DNA from: Salinibius halmophilus
Lineage (GTDB): Bacteria > Pseudomonadota > Gammaproteobacteria > Pseudomonadales > Natronospirillaceae
NCBI RefSeq assembly: GCF_003577475.1
Contig: NZ_QPEP01000005.1
Span: forward strand, 1-64,000
Length of the DNA stretch: 64,000 nt
Reading direction: 5' to 3'
Shown here piece by piece: positions 26,987 to 36,376 of this stretch (positions within the stretch are counted from its first letter, which is position 1; each line of letters begins with the position of its first letter). The position numbers and the translations under genes were made by a program. The notes under the pieces were generated by a model that saw only the letters and a list, made by a program, of their open reading frames with translations, searched no databases and was not told the origin of the DNA.

Positions 26987-28248
26987 TATGCAACACACTC
27001 CTTACTGTTGATTTTTACCCTACGTTTGCCTGTTAACAACTGCTGCATTAGTGCTTTTTTCTCTTGTTTGAGATCTGCTAATTGTTGCTCTAGTTGGGCT
27101 AAAGATTCATCAGCATTGTTCAGAACTTTCGCAATTTTTTTCTGTTCATCATAACAAGGTATATAAACTTTAAGACCTGATACATCAGAAGAGTTGATTG
27201 CTGGATAATTTGAGCCAACTACTAGAGCATTTATTTGACCTGTTATATGGCAACTAAATAGATAGTGATATAGATAATCACCAGAAACGTCTTTCTTTGG
27301 AGTTAGAACTGAAAAGCCAGTGGAAGCAATCATTCCATCATGTTCAGCCTTTACTTTTGCAAAGCCTTTTAAGTTCGGTCTTACCGTAGCTAATAAGATA
27401 TCTCCACAGTTCACTTTTCTTCTTGCTCGTGAAGGTGATGAAGCAAAAAAGTGTTTTTCTAAATTACCAGCGATCTTTCCTGTTTCAACGTCTGATAGCG
27501 ATATGTAACTAAATTCAAAGTCTTCAGGTGTCTTTTTACCCAGCGAGCTTTTATCGATTGTGGCAAGCTCACTTAGATTTACTCGGTCAAATTCACCCTC
27601 AAACGGTTTACCTGATTCATCAAGTAGGCGCTTTTTCCCAGTGAGCAGTTGTTGCATTAAGGCTTTTTTCTGCTGTTTGCTGTTGTTGATTAGGCGCTCG
27701 GTGCTGCTAATCGCTTTATCCCAAGTGGATAAGATTTTGGCGATTTTTCGTTGTTCATCATACGGAGGAAGAAGAAACTTATAAGAAAAGAGTTCAGCCA
27801 AAGTAATCGAAACTTGGTTAGCGTTTCCTCTTACAAGAGTCGAAATAAAATAAATAAATCGGCTCTTTGTTAACATTGAAAACAGATAGTCATTTGTTAT
27901 GACATTTGGCTTTGGACTAACTTTGACTAAATTCTGATTTAGTAACGCTCCATTGTCTTGCTTTCGCAATTTAACAGCTTTCCCTACCATAGAGTCTAAT
28001 AGGTGTGGTCTCGATCCTACAGTCGATAGGATAATGTCGTCTTCTCTTAATTTATAATTAGCCAAAGATTCAGATGCATCTTCAGCTAGATAAACAGGGG
28101 ACTTATCATGAATACTATTTCTGGAAGTGTCAGAAATACGGATTATTCTAATGCCATCTTTTTTGTATGATTCTGATTTAAATGCATAACCTTTTTGATG
28201 CTTAATCACATCACCAAGCTTTGTTTCATTCCATCCATTAGGCACCAT
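26986..28248 (-). CDS. hsdS: Type I restriction specificity subunit S (inner element)
   Basis: 420 residues with two target-recognition domains. The first starts MVPNGWNETKLGDVIKHQKG, the second near VNLSELATIDKSS (about residue 222). Each is followed by a conserved helix: PPYDEQRKIAKILSTWDKAI, then LINNSKQQKKALMQQLLTGK; and PCYDEQKKIAKVLNNADESL, then LADLKQEKKALMQQLLTGKR. The repeated KKALMQQLLTGK is the typical spacer. It defines the DNA sequence recognised by the HsdM/HsdR complex. It overlaps hsdM by 11 bp and the PIN-like gene by 3 bp. Confidence 0.95.
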   Translation of the reverse strand: MVPNGWNETKLGDVIKHQKGYAFKSESYKKDGIRIIRISDTSRNSIHDKSPVYLAEDASESLANYKLREDDIILSTVGSRPHLLDSMVGKAVKLRKQDNGALLNQNLVKVSPKPNVITNDYLFSMLTKSRFIYFISTLVRGNANQVSITLAELFSYKFLLPPYDEQRKIAKILSTWDKAISSTERLINNSKQQKKALMQQLLTGKKRLLDESGKPFEGEFDRVNLSELATIDKSSLGKKTPEDFEFSYISLSDVETGKIAGNLEKHFFASSPSRARRKVNCGDILLATVRPNLKGFAKVKAEHDGMIASTGFSVLTPKKDVSGDYLYHYLFSCHITGQINALVVGSNYPAINSSDVSGLKVYIPCYDEQKKIAKVLNNADESLAQLEQQLADLKQEKKALMQQLLTGKRRVKINSKECVA

Positions 28249-29758
28249 AACCCAACTCCTTTAAGTAGCCTTCCATTTCCGTTTCAAGGGTTTGCAGTTC
28301 ATTTTTAAGTTGAACACGTTCAGTGCGTACTGCTACTAAATCAATCTCTGCCTCTTCTTCAAAAGTATCAACGTAACGAGGAATGTTTAGGTTAAAGTCG
28401 TTTTCTTTAATTTCATCAAAACTGGCTAGGTAGGCGTATTTATCAACGCTTTCACGAGCCTTGTAGGTGTCGATGATTTTTTGAATATTTTCGTCAGTTA
28501 GCTGATTTTGGTTTTTGCCTGATTTGAACTCACGGCTGGCATCAATAAACAATACACTGTTGTCTGTTTTGTGCTTTTTAAATATCAAAATGGCGGCTGG
28601 AATACCTGTACCAAAAAATAACTTTTCTGGCAGGCCAATTACGGTATCTAGCAAGTTTTCTTCAATCAGTTGTTGGCGGATTTTGCCTTCACTCGATGCC
28701 CTAAATAACACACCATGTGGCACAACCACTCCCATTCTGCCTGTTTCAGGTTTTAACGTTTCAATCATGTGGCTGATAAACGCATAGTCGCCTTTGGTTT
28801 TTGGTGGAATACCTCTTCTAAAGCGCCCATAAGGGTCGTTACTGGCATCATCATGGCCCCACTTATCTAATGAAAATGGCGGATTTGCCGTTACTACATC
28901 AAAGTGCAGTAAGCCGTTACCGTCTTTCTCTTTTAGTAGTGGATTACGAATGGTGTCGCCCCATTCAATACGATGGTTATCTTCACCATGAAGGAACATG
29001 TTCATTTTGGCGAGTGCCCATGTTGAACCTATCGCTTCTTGCCCAAATAAGGCGTATTTTTTAGAGCCAGAGTTTTTACGAACCATAGCGCCACATTTAA
29101 GAAGCAATGAGCCACTCCCTGTACATGGATCACAGATTTGGTCGCCTTCAACAGGCTCTAAAAGCGTTGCTAAAAGGGTCGAAACTTCTGGCGGGGTATA
29201 GTATTCGCCAGCGGTAGCACCACTGCCTGCCGCAAAGTGTTTAATAAGATATTCATAGGCATTACCGATGATATCTAAACTGCCCACACGCTCTGAGCTT
29301 AAATCTAAAATATCTTTGCCAAAGTCTTCTAACAAGTGACGAAGTAAGTCGTTCTTTTGCTTTTCTTGACCTAGGCGATCTGTGTTAAAGCTGATGTCTT
29401 GGAATACGTTTTTAAGCTTGCTGCCGTTGGCTTCTTCAATAGCGTGAAGGGCTTTATCGATGCGCTCACCATTACCTGCTTCATAGCGCTTTTCATATAA
29501 GTCCCAAAAGCTAGCACCTTCTGGTAATACAAAACGCTGCTTAGACATCATGGCGTGTATAAGCTCTGGGTTATCACCATACTGAGTAACTAGTTTGTTG
29601 TATTCATCTTTATAGACATCAGAGATGTACTTTAAGAACAGCATGGTCAGGATGAAGTCTTTATAGGTATCGGCACTGATCACACCACGGAAGGTGTCAC
29701 AAGCGGCCCATACCGCCTTATTGATATCATCCTGATTGACTTGGTTGGTTGTGGTCAT
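28238..29758 (-). CDS. hsdM: Type I DNA methyltransferase M subunit (inner element)
   Basis: 506 residues. N-terminal helical domain (AVWAACDTFRGVISADTYKD), then ATAGEYYTPPEV, SAM-binding motif I DPCTGSGSLLLKCG (near residue 200) and catalytic motif IV TANPPFS (near 290), followed by PHGVLFRAS. It makes N6-methyladenine on the HsdS-chosen site. It contains the same GE(Y/H)(Y/F)TP motif at which the outer hsdM is interrupted, but with different codons, so the element's own gene does not offer the ACTTTACC site. Confidence 0.95.
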   Translation of the reverse strand: MTTTNQVNQDDINKAVWAACDTFRGVISADTYKDFILTMLFLKYISDVYKDEYNKLVTQYGDNPELIHAMMSKQRFVLPEGASFWDLYEKRYEAGNGERIDKALHAIEEANGSKLKNVFQDISFNTDRLGQEKQKNDLLRHLLEDFGKDILDLSSERVGSLDIIGNAYEYLIKHFAAGSGATAGEYYTPPEVSTLLATLLEPVEGDQICDPCTGSGSLLLKCGAMVRKNSGSKKYALFGQEAIGSTWALAKMNMFLHGEDNHRIEWGDTIRNPLLKEKDGNGLLHFDVVTANPPFSLDKWGHDDASNDPYGRFRRGIPPKTKGDYAFISHMIETLKPETGRMGVVVPHGVLFRASSEGKIRQQLIEENLLDTVIGLPEKLFFGTGIPAAILIFKKHKTDNSVLFIDASREFKSGKNQNQLTDENIQKIIDTYKARESVDKYAYLASFDEIKENDFNLNIPRYVDTFEEEAEIDLVAVRTERVQLKNELQTLETEMEGYLKELGYGA

Positions 29759-29784
29759 ATTTTTTAAGTCCTTATTATTAATTC

Positions 29785-30414
29785 TTAATCTGTTTCGTTA
29801 TAGCCAATGCTTGCAAGTGCATGAATAGCAATGGCTTCTATTTGTTGCTGTCTATTTTCAATAAGCTTTTGTAATACTTTTTGCTCTCTAACTGCACAGC
29901 GGTGCATTGCAGCGAGTTGTTTTTGCTTCTCAAAATTAAGTACCTTAATGGGTACATTCTCCAGCACTTGCCTGCGAATACTTAGGTACATTGAACCCTC
30001 AGCAGTCGCTTTGAAATAACGCTGTGCAGGTTGTTGGTTGAGTTGCCAGCACAAGAAATCGGGCACGATCACATCTTTAAACTCAGGCTTTAAACGCACC
30101 AAAAAAAAGTGTGGTGAGCAGACTGTGCGCTCTAAAACCTGTTCTACTAATACGCTGTAATGTTTTGCCCCTTTAGCGACAAATAACACATCGCCATTTT
30201 GTAACCAGTCGGGTTGCTTTTTCGTCTTTAATACAGTTTCAACCATAGTGTATTGGTTGATTTCACCCGTTGGCTCGGTATCCCTCACCTGAACAACATT
30301 TACATCACCATTGTCGTATTGCTTCACCGTGCCACGAAAAGGGTGGCCTAAGCGGATATCGGCAATATCACTCAGACGCAGCTCTTCAGTCGCTTGGCGC
30401 ATTTTTGCGTTCAT
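29785..30414 (-). CDS. Half-size specificity-like protein (single target-recognition domain)
   Basis: 209 residues, half the size of HsdS. LRLSDIADIRLGHPFRG at the start, PDWLQNGDVLFVAKGAKH in the middle and LENVPIKVLNFEKQKQLAAM with a long C-terminal helix (about 165-200) match one target-recognition domain and one conserved helix of type I S subunits. It is the first gene of the leftward operon, 26 bp before hsdM. It may pair with itself or exchange with HsdS to change specificity, or act as an autonomous DNA-binding regulator. The role is inference. Confidence 0.75.
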   Translation of the reverse strand: MNAKMRQATEELRLSDIADIRLGHPFRGTVKQYDNGDVNVVQVRDTEPTGEINQYTMVETVLKTKKQPDWLQNGDVLFVAKGAKHYSVLVEQVLERTVCSPHFFLVRLKPEFKDVIVPDFLCWQLNQQPAQRYFKATAEGSMYLSIRRQVLENVPIKVLNFEKQKQLAAMHRCAVREQKVLQKLIENRQQQIEAIAIHALASIGYNETD

Positions 30415-30562
30415 GAACGTTAAACCCTGGTTGTGTTCAGCAACCCGATTTCTCTAGAAAGTAAATAAACGCCGATGGGGTGTGGCCAACGGGCGTTACA
30501 AAATCGGAATCAATTCAATGAAGATTATTGTGGCTGACATTGCTGGCTAGGTCAATTTAATT

Positions 30563-30627
30563 TGCAGTAATCAAATACTGCAGTATGTTGTTGACATGTG
30601 AAACAACTAGTCCTATATTGTGCAGTA
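30563..30627 (+). promoter_or_regulatory. Recombinase promoter with TGCAGTA repeats
   Basis: TTGACA (30591-30596), a 17-bp spacer and TATATT (30614-30619) form a strong sigma70-type promoter for the rightward genes. TGCAGTA occurs at 30563, 30579 and 30621, and the middle copy is part of the perfect palindrome ATACTGCAGTAT (30575-30586) that abuts the -35 box. This layout suggests repression of the recombinase genes by a DNA-binding protein, possibly one of the element's own. The leftward operon promoter must also lie in this roughly 230-bp gap. Confidence 0.7.
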
Positions 30628-30646
30628 TTGTAATGGAGCATTTGTT

Positions 30647-32023
30647 TTGAGTGGCAATTATCCCAAAGTTGTAAAACAAACTGCAAATTTAGGCAGTCTG
30701 CCTTACGTATCGAACGTTGATGAGGAAGGCCTACGCACTGTCGCATTTCATGAAGATCACATTGTTGAGCGCTTCCCTAGAGTGTTATCGCTGGTTCGAA
30801 TTCAGGACGCTCTCGAAATCAATTTATTCTTAGAGCACAGATATAAAGGGCTGTTTATGCCTCCTAAGCGTGCCAATCAAACAAACAACCTTGGCGGGGT
30901 AAGTGTGTTGACTCTTAGCTCAACGGCCTATTCATTAAGTATCTTCCTGTCATGGCTTGAAGAAAACAATGTAGCGTGGCAAGAAGTGATTGCTATTGCC
31001 CCTTCAGAAAAAGCCAAATATTGGCTCCCTGTGTACCGTTTTCGCAAACACTTAATTGATCGAGTGGCCGCCAAAGAGATCGATCGTGACACTGCCAATC
31101 TTTATATGAACCATATTCGCCAATTTTACGAGTGGGCGCTCAAGCAGCGCCGCATCGATAAAACTCCTTTCCAATACAAAACTCAAGTTATTAAAAAGAG
31201 GCGCAAAGATGGGGATGTTGATTTCCTATTTAGTGGTCAGTTTGCTCAAGAGCGTGGTATCACGGTAACAACCACCGACTTGCTCATACCTAAGAAGTAC
31301 AAACAGAAGACTTTTAACCAGAATGAATTAGCGCCCTATAGCCGTAAGGAATTGGAACTGCTTTACGCAAGCAAGGAACTAACCAAACCAGCATCAAGGT
31401 TGTGGGTAGAATTGGCGCTCCAATGCGGGTTAAGAGCCGATGAGGTAGCGACATTTCCAGCTTCGGCAGTCAAAGACCCTGCGTTTATCACTGACAAAAT
31501 CTTTTACGTTGAAATCACAGGCAAGCTGAGTAAGACCAGAAAGGTCATGGTTTCGAGTGCGCTTATGGCGAGTTTATGGGGCTATGTAAACTCGACTGAG
31601 CGGCAGCGTCGATTAGGTAAATGGCAACTAGAGCATGGTGACAGTGAAGCGGCACCGCTTTTTATTAACCGCTCAGGCAAGCCAATCGTCTCCAAATCAG
31701 TCAGCAATGTGATTTCTAAAGTCCGAGCAGTGTTAACAGATAGGTCACTAGAGCGAGACTTTCACGATTTACGCTCTACCTTTGCCACGAACCTTGCCAA
31801 GTTCATGCTTAAGCAAAACCTGCCGATTGGCTTTATTCAATACAAGCTAATGCAATTGCTAGGGCACAGTGATTTTGCAACCACGCAAAAGTACATCAAC
31901 TTTGCGCGTTCAGAAACCTTTGATAAGCAGATGTCGAGTTGGGTCGATAAGCTGTTTGGTGAACATTTACCTTGCCTACACAGTGATTTACTAGCAATAC
32001 AGCAAGGTGGCGAGCATGAGTAA
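30647..32023 (+). CDS. Tyrosine recombinase, first of three
   Basis: 458 residues from the TTG at 30647, preceded by GGAG; the longer start at 30620 lies upstream of the likely transcription start. The catalytic domain is complete: Arg I in LQCGLRADEVATF (near residue 264), HxxR in FHDLRSTFATNL (near 371), His in LLGHSDFATTQKYINFAR (near 404) and the nucleophile Tyr in that same stretch. The N-terminal part contains a core-binding-like helical region. It should cut and rejoin DNA at the ACTTTA sites. It overlaps the next gene by 8 bp. Confidence 0.9.
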   Translation: MSGNYPKVVKQTANLGSLPYVSNVDEEGLRTVAFHEDHIVERFPRVLSLVRIQDALEINLFLEHRYKGLFMPPKRANQTNNLGGVSVLTLSSTAYSLSIFLSWLEENNVAWQEVIAIAPSEKAKYWLPVYRFRKHLIDRVAAKEIDRDTANLYMNHIRQFYEWALKQRRIDKTPFQYKTQVIKKRRKDGDVDFLFSGQFAQERGITVTTTDLLIPKKYKQKTFNQNELAPYSRKELELLYASKELTKPASRLWVELALQCGLRADEVATFPASAVKDPAFITDKIFYVEITGKLSKTRKVMVSSALMASLWGYVNSTERQRRLGKWQLEHGDSEAAPLFINRSGKPIVSKSVSNVISKVRAVLTDRSLERDFHDLRSTFATNLAKFMLKQNLPIGFIQYKLMQLLGHSDFATTQKYINFARSETFDKQMSSWVDKLFGEHLPCLHSDLLAIQQGGEHE

Positions 32024-33953
32024 GGTTACGCTTGAACTGCCTGTTGGTAATACCAACATCACGGACTTATTCGAATTTTCACCTGCTTTAGTGGAGGACT
32101 TGAAGCAAATCTTGGCCAGTGAACGATATCAAGGAGAGAAAGGCCATAATCTACGCTCAATGTCTGCGCGATTTCGTGTGGTATTAACAGCTTGCCGATT
32201 TATTATTGCTAATGACGCCGATGCAGAATTACTTAAACAAGGTTTTAGTGGCTTAGTTAGGGATCGCTATGCGTTTTTGAAATCAATCTACCGCAGCAGT
32301 ATGAGGAAAGAGTTGCGTAATGAATTGGTGTTTGCCATTGGTATTTTCATGGGAAGACCGCTGCTAAAGCATCATTATCTTTTCGATTTGTGGGCATTTT
32401 ACTTTAAAGAACAAGATGCTTGGCGACACATTGATAGCGCAGATCTAAAAGCGGCTATGCCAAAGATCCATGCTGAGATGACGTCCTTGCTAAGCTGCGA
32501 GACTGAGCTGTTGTCGCAAAAAAGCTACAGTATGGAAACGCTCCATACTCGCTTTTCAAAAACCAAGCGATTGTTACTAGAGCGCTTAGCCCCACAGTTT
32601 AAAGATGAATTGGAGGAGTATGGCTTACAAGCGTTAAGTGTCGATAACAATCGCATCCAAAAATCACTGTTTCAAGCTATTCAAAGTGATGTTCAGCAAA
32701 AGAGTATCTCGCTCCGAACGGGTACAAGTTACTTTGAAGTCATACGCTGGTTAATGGAAGTGACAGGACAAGAGGTTGTCGATGCCTATCGAATATCGAT
32801 GCAACGCTACCAAACTCATGCCAAGCGAGAATCACTAGAAAAGACCTACAGTGATGAAGAGTTAACAGAGTTGGTTTTCCACGTAGAGAAAGCCATTGAA
32901 CAAGCGAAAGAAAGCAAGCCGTTAATCGCTCTGTACTTTGCCAAAATCCAACTTAAAACTTGTTGGAACACTGCGCCAATGTGTGCAATTGAACTCTCTG
33001 ATATCAAAGAGATTGAATTACCCACGTCCAAAAAGACGATGGCGATCATGCTGCAAAAAGCGCGTAAAGGCTACGACATTGATACTTATCAGCTTGATGG
33101 TCGCACGGTGAAAAGCGTGATGCAGGACTTGTTGCAAGTTAAAGTGCTCACTAAACAGTACCGAGAGGCTCTCTCGCCATTTCAATCACTTCTGTTTGTT
33201 TATGAAGAGTACGGAGAGATCGGCTGCGTTAAAGGCACTAATGCCACATCATATATAAACAACCTACTGGAACAGCAAGGTTGCCGCGTGCGATACAACT
33301 CTCAGCGTATTCGTAAATCAGGTGCAAACCACATCTACCGTGAAGTGGCGAAAGATTTGCGCAAATACAAGCAGCGGATGCGCCATTCCTATTCGACATT
33401 TATTCAGCACTACAAGCAAGTGGAAGAAGCCGATACTCAAACCAATCTCGGCGATGCAGTGCAAACCATGCAGAGCTACTTTACGGGGCGTGAGATCAGC
33501 TCTGACATCATTATTATCGACAAAGATGATACCGATCTACAGCAGACGCCAACGGGGTTATGTGCCTCTAAAGGCAATGACACAGAAGCGCTGCAATACC
33601 ACAAAGAGCATCGACTGTTACATAAAGACAATGGCCGTGAGGCGACATGGTGCAGTGACTATCTAGCCTGTATTTGGTGCAAGTATTTTCGAACTGTCGC
33701 AGACCCAGAGCATGTGTGGCAGCTTCTGAGTTATCGGGACTATGTCTTGGCGGATATGAGGGCGAGTGTGTCCAATCTAGAGGGCAACGAGCAACAAATG
33801 GAAGCGATAGAGGTTCTGAAAAGTCGAGTGGATGACATTTTGGCTCAATTAAGCTCCCGAAGCCCTCAAGCAGTGAAGCAAGCAGAAGAGATGCAGCAAA
33901 ATCAGGGTATGCATCCATTCTGGTCATTTGCTATTTCAACAGTCACGGTATAG
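32016..33953 (+). CDS. Recombinase-family protein, second of three, partly degenerate
   Basis: 645 residues from the ATG at 32016 (ATGAGTAA overlap with the first gene). The size and position match the middle protein of tandem-recombinase elements. The expected first catalytic Arg is not evident (the region reads KTCWNTAPMCAIELSDI), while SQRIRKSGANHIYRE and RMRHSYSTFIQHY resemble the second active-site box with its Tyr. The C-terminal region has paired Cys (TWCSDYLACIWCKYF) that may bind zinc. It may be an accessory DNA-binding subunit rather than an active recombinase. Confidence 0.75.
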   Translation: MSKVTLELPVGNTNITDLFEFSPALVEDLKQILASERYQGEKGHNLRSMSARFRVVLTACRFIIANDADAELLKQGFSGLVRDRYAFLKSIYRSSMRKELRNELVFAIGIFMGRPLLKHHYLFDLWAFYFKEQDAWRHIDSADLKAAMPKIHAEMTSLLSCETELLSQKSYSMETLHTRFSKTKRLLLERLAPQFKDELEEYGLQALSVDNNRIQKSLFQAIQSDVQQKSISLRTGTSYFEVIRWLMEVTGQEVVDAYRISMQRYQTHAKRESLEKTYSDEELTELVFHVEKAIEQAKESKPLIALYFAKIQLKTCWNTAPMCAIELSDIKEIELPTSKKTMAIMLQKARKGYDIDTYQLDGRTVKSVMQDLLQVKVLTKQYREALSPFQSLLFVYEEYGEIGCVKGTNATSYINNLLEQQGCRVRYNSQRIRKSGANHIYREVAKDLRKYKQRMRHSYSTFIQHYKQVEEADTQTNLGDAVQTMQSYFTGREISSDIIIIDKDDTDLQQTPTGLCASKGNDTEALQYHKEHRLLHKDNGREATWCSDYLACIWCKYFRTVADPEHVWQLLSYRDYVLADMRASVSNLEGNEQQMEAIEVLKSRVDDILAQLSSRSPQAVKQAEEMQQNQGMHPFWSFAISTVTV

Positions 33954-33963
33954 GTGATGGCGT

Positions 33964-35952
33964 ATGGTTCATGGTGTATTAGAAGCAGTTTTAAATGTCG
34001 ATGGTGCTATTCGATTACAGCCTTATTCGGAAGAAACATACCAAGATTTAGCCTCCACGGTATTGTGGCAAGCTCATCGAAATACGGGAGTGATGATAAG
34101 CCGTTTCAGTGATGATTCTTGGCTACGAGGGGGCGAAAAGTCATCCATCACCTTCCACCAAGCAGATGAAGAATTGGGGTATGAACTGAGAGCGATGACG
34201 TTAGGTATGCTTACACATGGTGCGGGTGAAGGTATGCAGCCTGCCAAATGGGGAACAACCAAACGAATTATTCGTTGCAGTAAACGTTTTGGTCTTTGGT
34301 TGCAGGCGCAAAACATTCGGTCTTTACACCAGTTAGATGTATTGCCGTTGTTGAGGTTAAGGCATCTTATAGGTAAGTTTTTGACGGATAATAACGCATC
34401 AAAGCATGTTCACATCGCGCAGGAAATATCGAGTGCACTGTACTGGTGGCAACAATACGGCATTATTAAGTCAGCCAAACATGTGGACTTGTTTACTGAA
34501 TTGCTCAGTCCACTGATTGCGCTCAAATCCTCTTTACGGCAGAAGCATGCGGTGATCCCAACTCGAATAATGAAATTGATGTTGAAGGAGTGCGAAGAGC
34601 AACTTGAGCTTGCGGAGAGGCACTTTGACCAATGGCGAGTCATCCAACTGGGCTTGAATAACCGTATTGCAGGGCTTAGTCCTGGCCACTTTAATCGTGA
34701 CACCTTTATTGATGCCTTAAGTGAAACTGAAGCAGAAGATCTAAATCATTTACATACGTATTTTGAACGTATCAGGCGCTTTGTTTTTGTGCTTGTCATG
34801 GCCTATTCAGGGATGAGGCACAGTGAAGCCATGGCGCTGGACGATGATGCAGCATTTAGCCGTGATGGTATTTATTACTTACGTTCAGAATTGTCAAAAA
34901 CAACAGATGGCAGCCAAGCGTTAGAATGGGTAGTCAGTGAACAAGCATATCGAGGGGTTGACTTACTTGGCAAGATGAACGCGATTTATCGTGAACGAGC
35001 CAAGCAACTTATTCAATACTATTCGAATTCACTGCCTGAAAAGCGAGTGCTTGACCTTAAATTTGGAGCCAAAGACAACAAACTATTTCGAGTGAAGCAC
35101 ACTAAGCAGTCGGCATGGTTTAGTAATCAATCCAAGGCAACGAAGAACGGTTTCAATAACGTGAATACCTTGTTCAGCATCCCTGTGACTCAAGCGGATA
35201 TTAAGCAGTTGGAAACGTTGGGGTGTAATGTTCGATCTGTCTCTGCAACGAGTAAAAACTTCCGCTTACCTTACCAAGTCGGCATCCCGTTTAATTTTAC
35301 CTCTCACCAATTTCGACATACGTTCGCTTGGTTTATTGTGGCTAATCGTTTGGGTGATCTTGATGACATCAAGTACCAATATAAGCACTTAGAAAGCAGT
35401 ATGACGCTGGTTTATAGTCATCGCGGTTACGACTCTATGGCGGAGCTGGTACGCCTCACCGAAAGCTTTGAAGCCTATTTAACCGAGCAAGCTATGACTG
35501 ATATGGTTAGTGCAGCCGAGCAAGGTCATTTGGCTGGCCGAGGCGGACAGATGTTTGTCGAGAGACTAAAGCAGGCGCTTGGTGATGACTTTGAAAGTGG
35601 CTCTTCACCGCATTTCGCCAATATGCAAGAACTACTAGCCTATACCGCCAAGCACTCGTCCAATTTCAGAGGGCTTTCTCATGGATACTGTACCAAAGGC
35701 ACTGGCTGCAAAGTTCGTAACGCGGCTGATCCAAGCCATTGCATCAACTGTGACTCTTATATCGCAACACCGAAACATTTACCTCATTGGTTAGTGATAA
35801 AGCAACGCTGTGAACAACAATTAACGGCGTTTGAGCGATTCCCCGAAGAAATGCAACCAAGGTTTGCGTCGTTTAAGGGCGCACTAACCGATAACTTACA
35901 TGCGGCTAATCGAATCATTGAACAACTGCAAATCAACGTTAAGGAAGCCTAA
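33964..35952 (+). CDS. Tyrosine recombinase, third of three, with zinc-finger-like tail
   Basis: 662 residues. The catalytic signature is Arg I in VMAYSGMRHSEAMAL (near residue 280), HxFRH in FTSHQFRHTFAWF (near 450), and Tyr in SSMTLVYSHRGYDSM (near 480). A Cys-rich stretch near 575-600 (GYCTKGTGCKVRN, then SHCINCDSY) resembles a zinc finger. The size and tail are like TnpB of Tn554-type elements. It starts 10 bp after the second gene and its stop overlaps the next start (TAATG). It probably works in one complex with the other two. Confidence 0.88.
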   Translation: MVHGVLEAVLNVDGAIRLQPYSEETYQDLASTVLWQAHRNTGVMISRFSDDSWLRGGEKSSITFHQADEELGYELRAMTLGMLTHGAGEGMQPAKWGTTKRIIRCSKRFGLWLQAQNIRSLHQLDVLPLLRLRHLIGKFLTDNNASKHVHIAQEISSALYWWQQYGIIKSAKHVDLFTELLSPLIALKSSLRQKHAVIPTRIMKLMLKECEEQLELAERHFDQWRVIQLGLNNRIAGLSPGHFNRDTFIDALSETEAEDLNHLHTYFERIRRFVFVLVMAYSGMRHSEAMALDDDAAFSRDGIYYLRSELSKTTDGSQALEWVVSEQAYRGVDLLGKMNAIYRERAKQLIQYYSNSLPEKRVLDLKFGAKDNKLFRVKHTKQSAWFSNQSKATKNGFNNVNTLFSIPVTQADIKQLETLGCNVRSVSATSKNFRLPYQVGIPFNFTSHQFRHTFAWFIVANRLGDLDDIKYQYKHLESSMTLVYSHRGYDSMAELVRLTESFEAYLTEQAMTDMVSAAEQGHLAGRGGQMFVERLKQALGDDFESGSSPHFANMQELLAYTAKHSSNFRGLSHGYCTKGTGCKVRNAADPSHCINCDSYIATPKHLPHWLVIKQRCEQQLTAFERFPEEMQPRFASFKGALTDNLHAANRIIEQLQINVKEA

Positions 35953-36344
35953 TGGAAACTGAAACAAGAGAGCAACTTGAAGCCATTGTGACCGAGATGA
36001 TTGCAACAGGCGAAAAGATAAATGTGAGCCGAGTAGCAGCAAAGGCAGGTGTTTCTAATGCTCTGATTTATAATCGTTATCCTGAATTAAAGGTGCGTAT
36101 TCAGGCTGCCAAAGAGACACAGCAAAGCCGAAAGGAACAGATTGAAGCCACTACTGAGGTTGAGAGGCTGAAGTCTAAGCTCGATAAGGCAAAGCAAAAG
36201 CAAAATGAAGCTCAGCGTATGGCGTGCTCGTACCAAAAGCAAAACGAGCAGCTTTGGGAGCACATCCAGCAGGTTTATTCGATGTATGACCAAGTGCTTG
36301 CTGAGCGAAATGACTTTGCTGAGCGTTTGAAGTTTGTGGGTTAA
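35952..36344 (+). CDS. Small HTH/coiled-coil protein, TnpC-like
   Basis: 130 residues. The N-terminal INVSRVAAKAGVSNALIYNR (about residues 23-42) is a TetR-like helix-turn-helix, followed by a long charged coiled coil (about 55-110) rich in Glu, Lys and Gln. This matches the small accessory protein (TnpC/DUF6262-like) placed after tandem recombinases in Tn554-type elements, where it influences the efficiency or orientation of insertion. Coupled by TAATG overlap to the third recombinase gene. It could also bind the TGCAGTA repeats at the promoter, which is speculation. Confidence 0.8.
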   Translation: METETREQLEAIVTEMIATGEKINVSRVAAKAGVSNALIYNRYPELKVRIQAAKETQQSRKEQIEATTEVERLKSKLDKAKQKQNEAQRMACSYQKQNEQLWEHIQQVYSMYDQVLAERNDFAERLKFVG

Positions 36345-36376
36345 CTTGAAATATAATAGTGACAAGGAGTCGCCAT

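Noticed and set aside
30620-30646. GTG start at 30620 for the first recombinase
   Set aside because: It overlaps the -10 box and lies before the expected transcription start; the TTG at 30647 follows GGAG.
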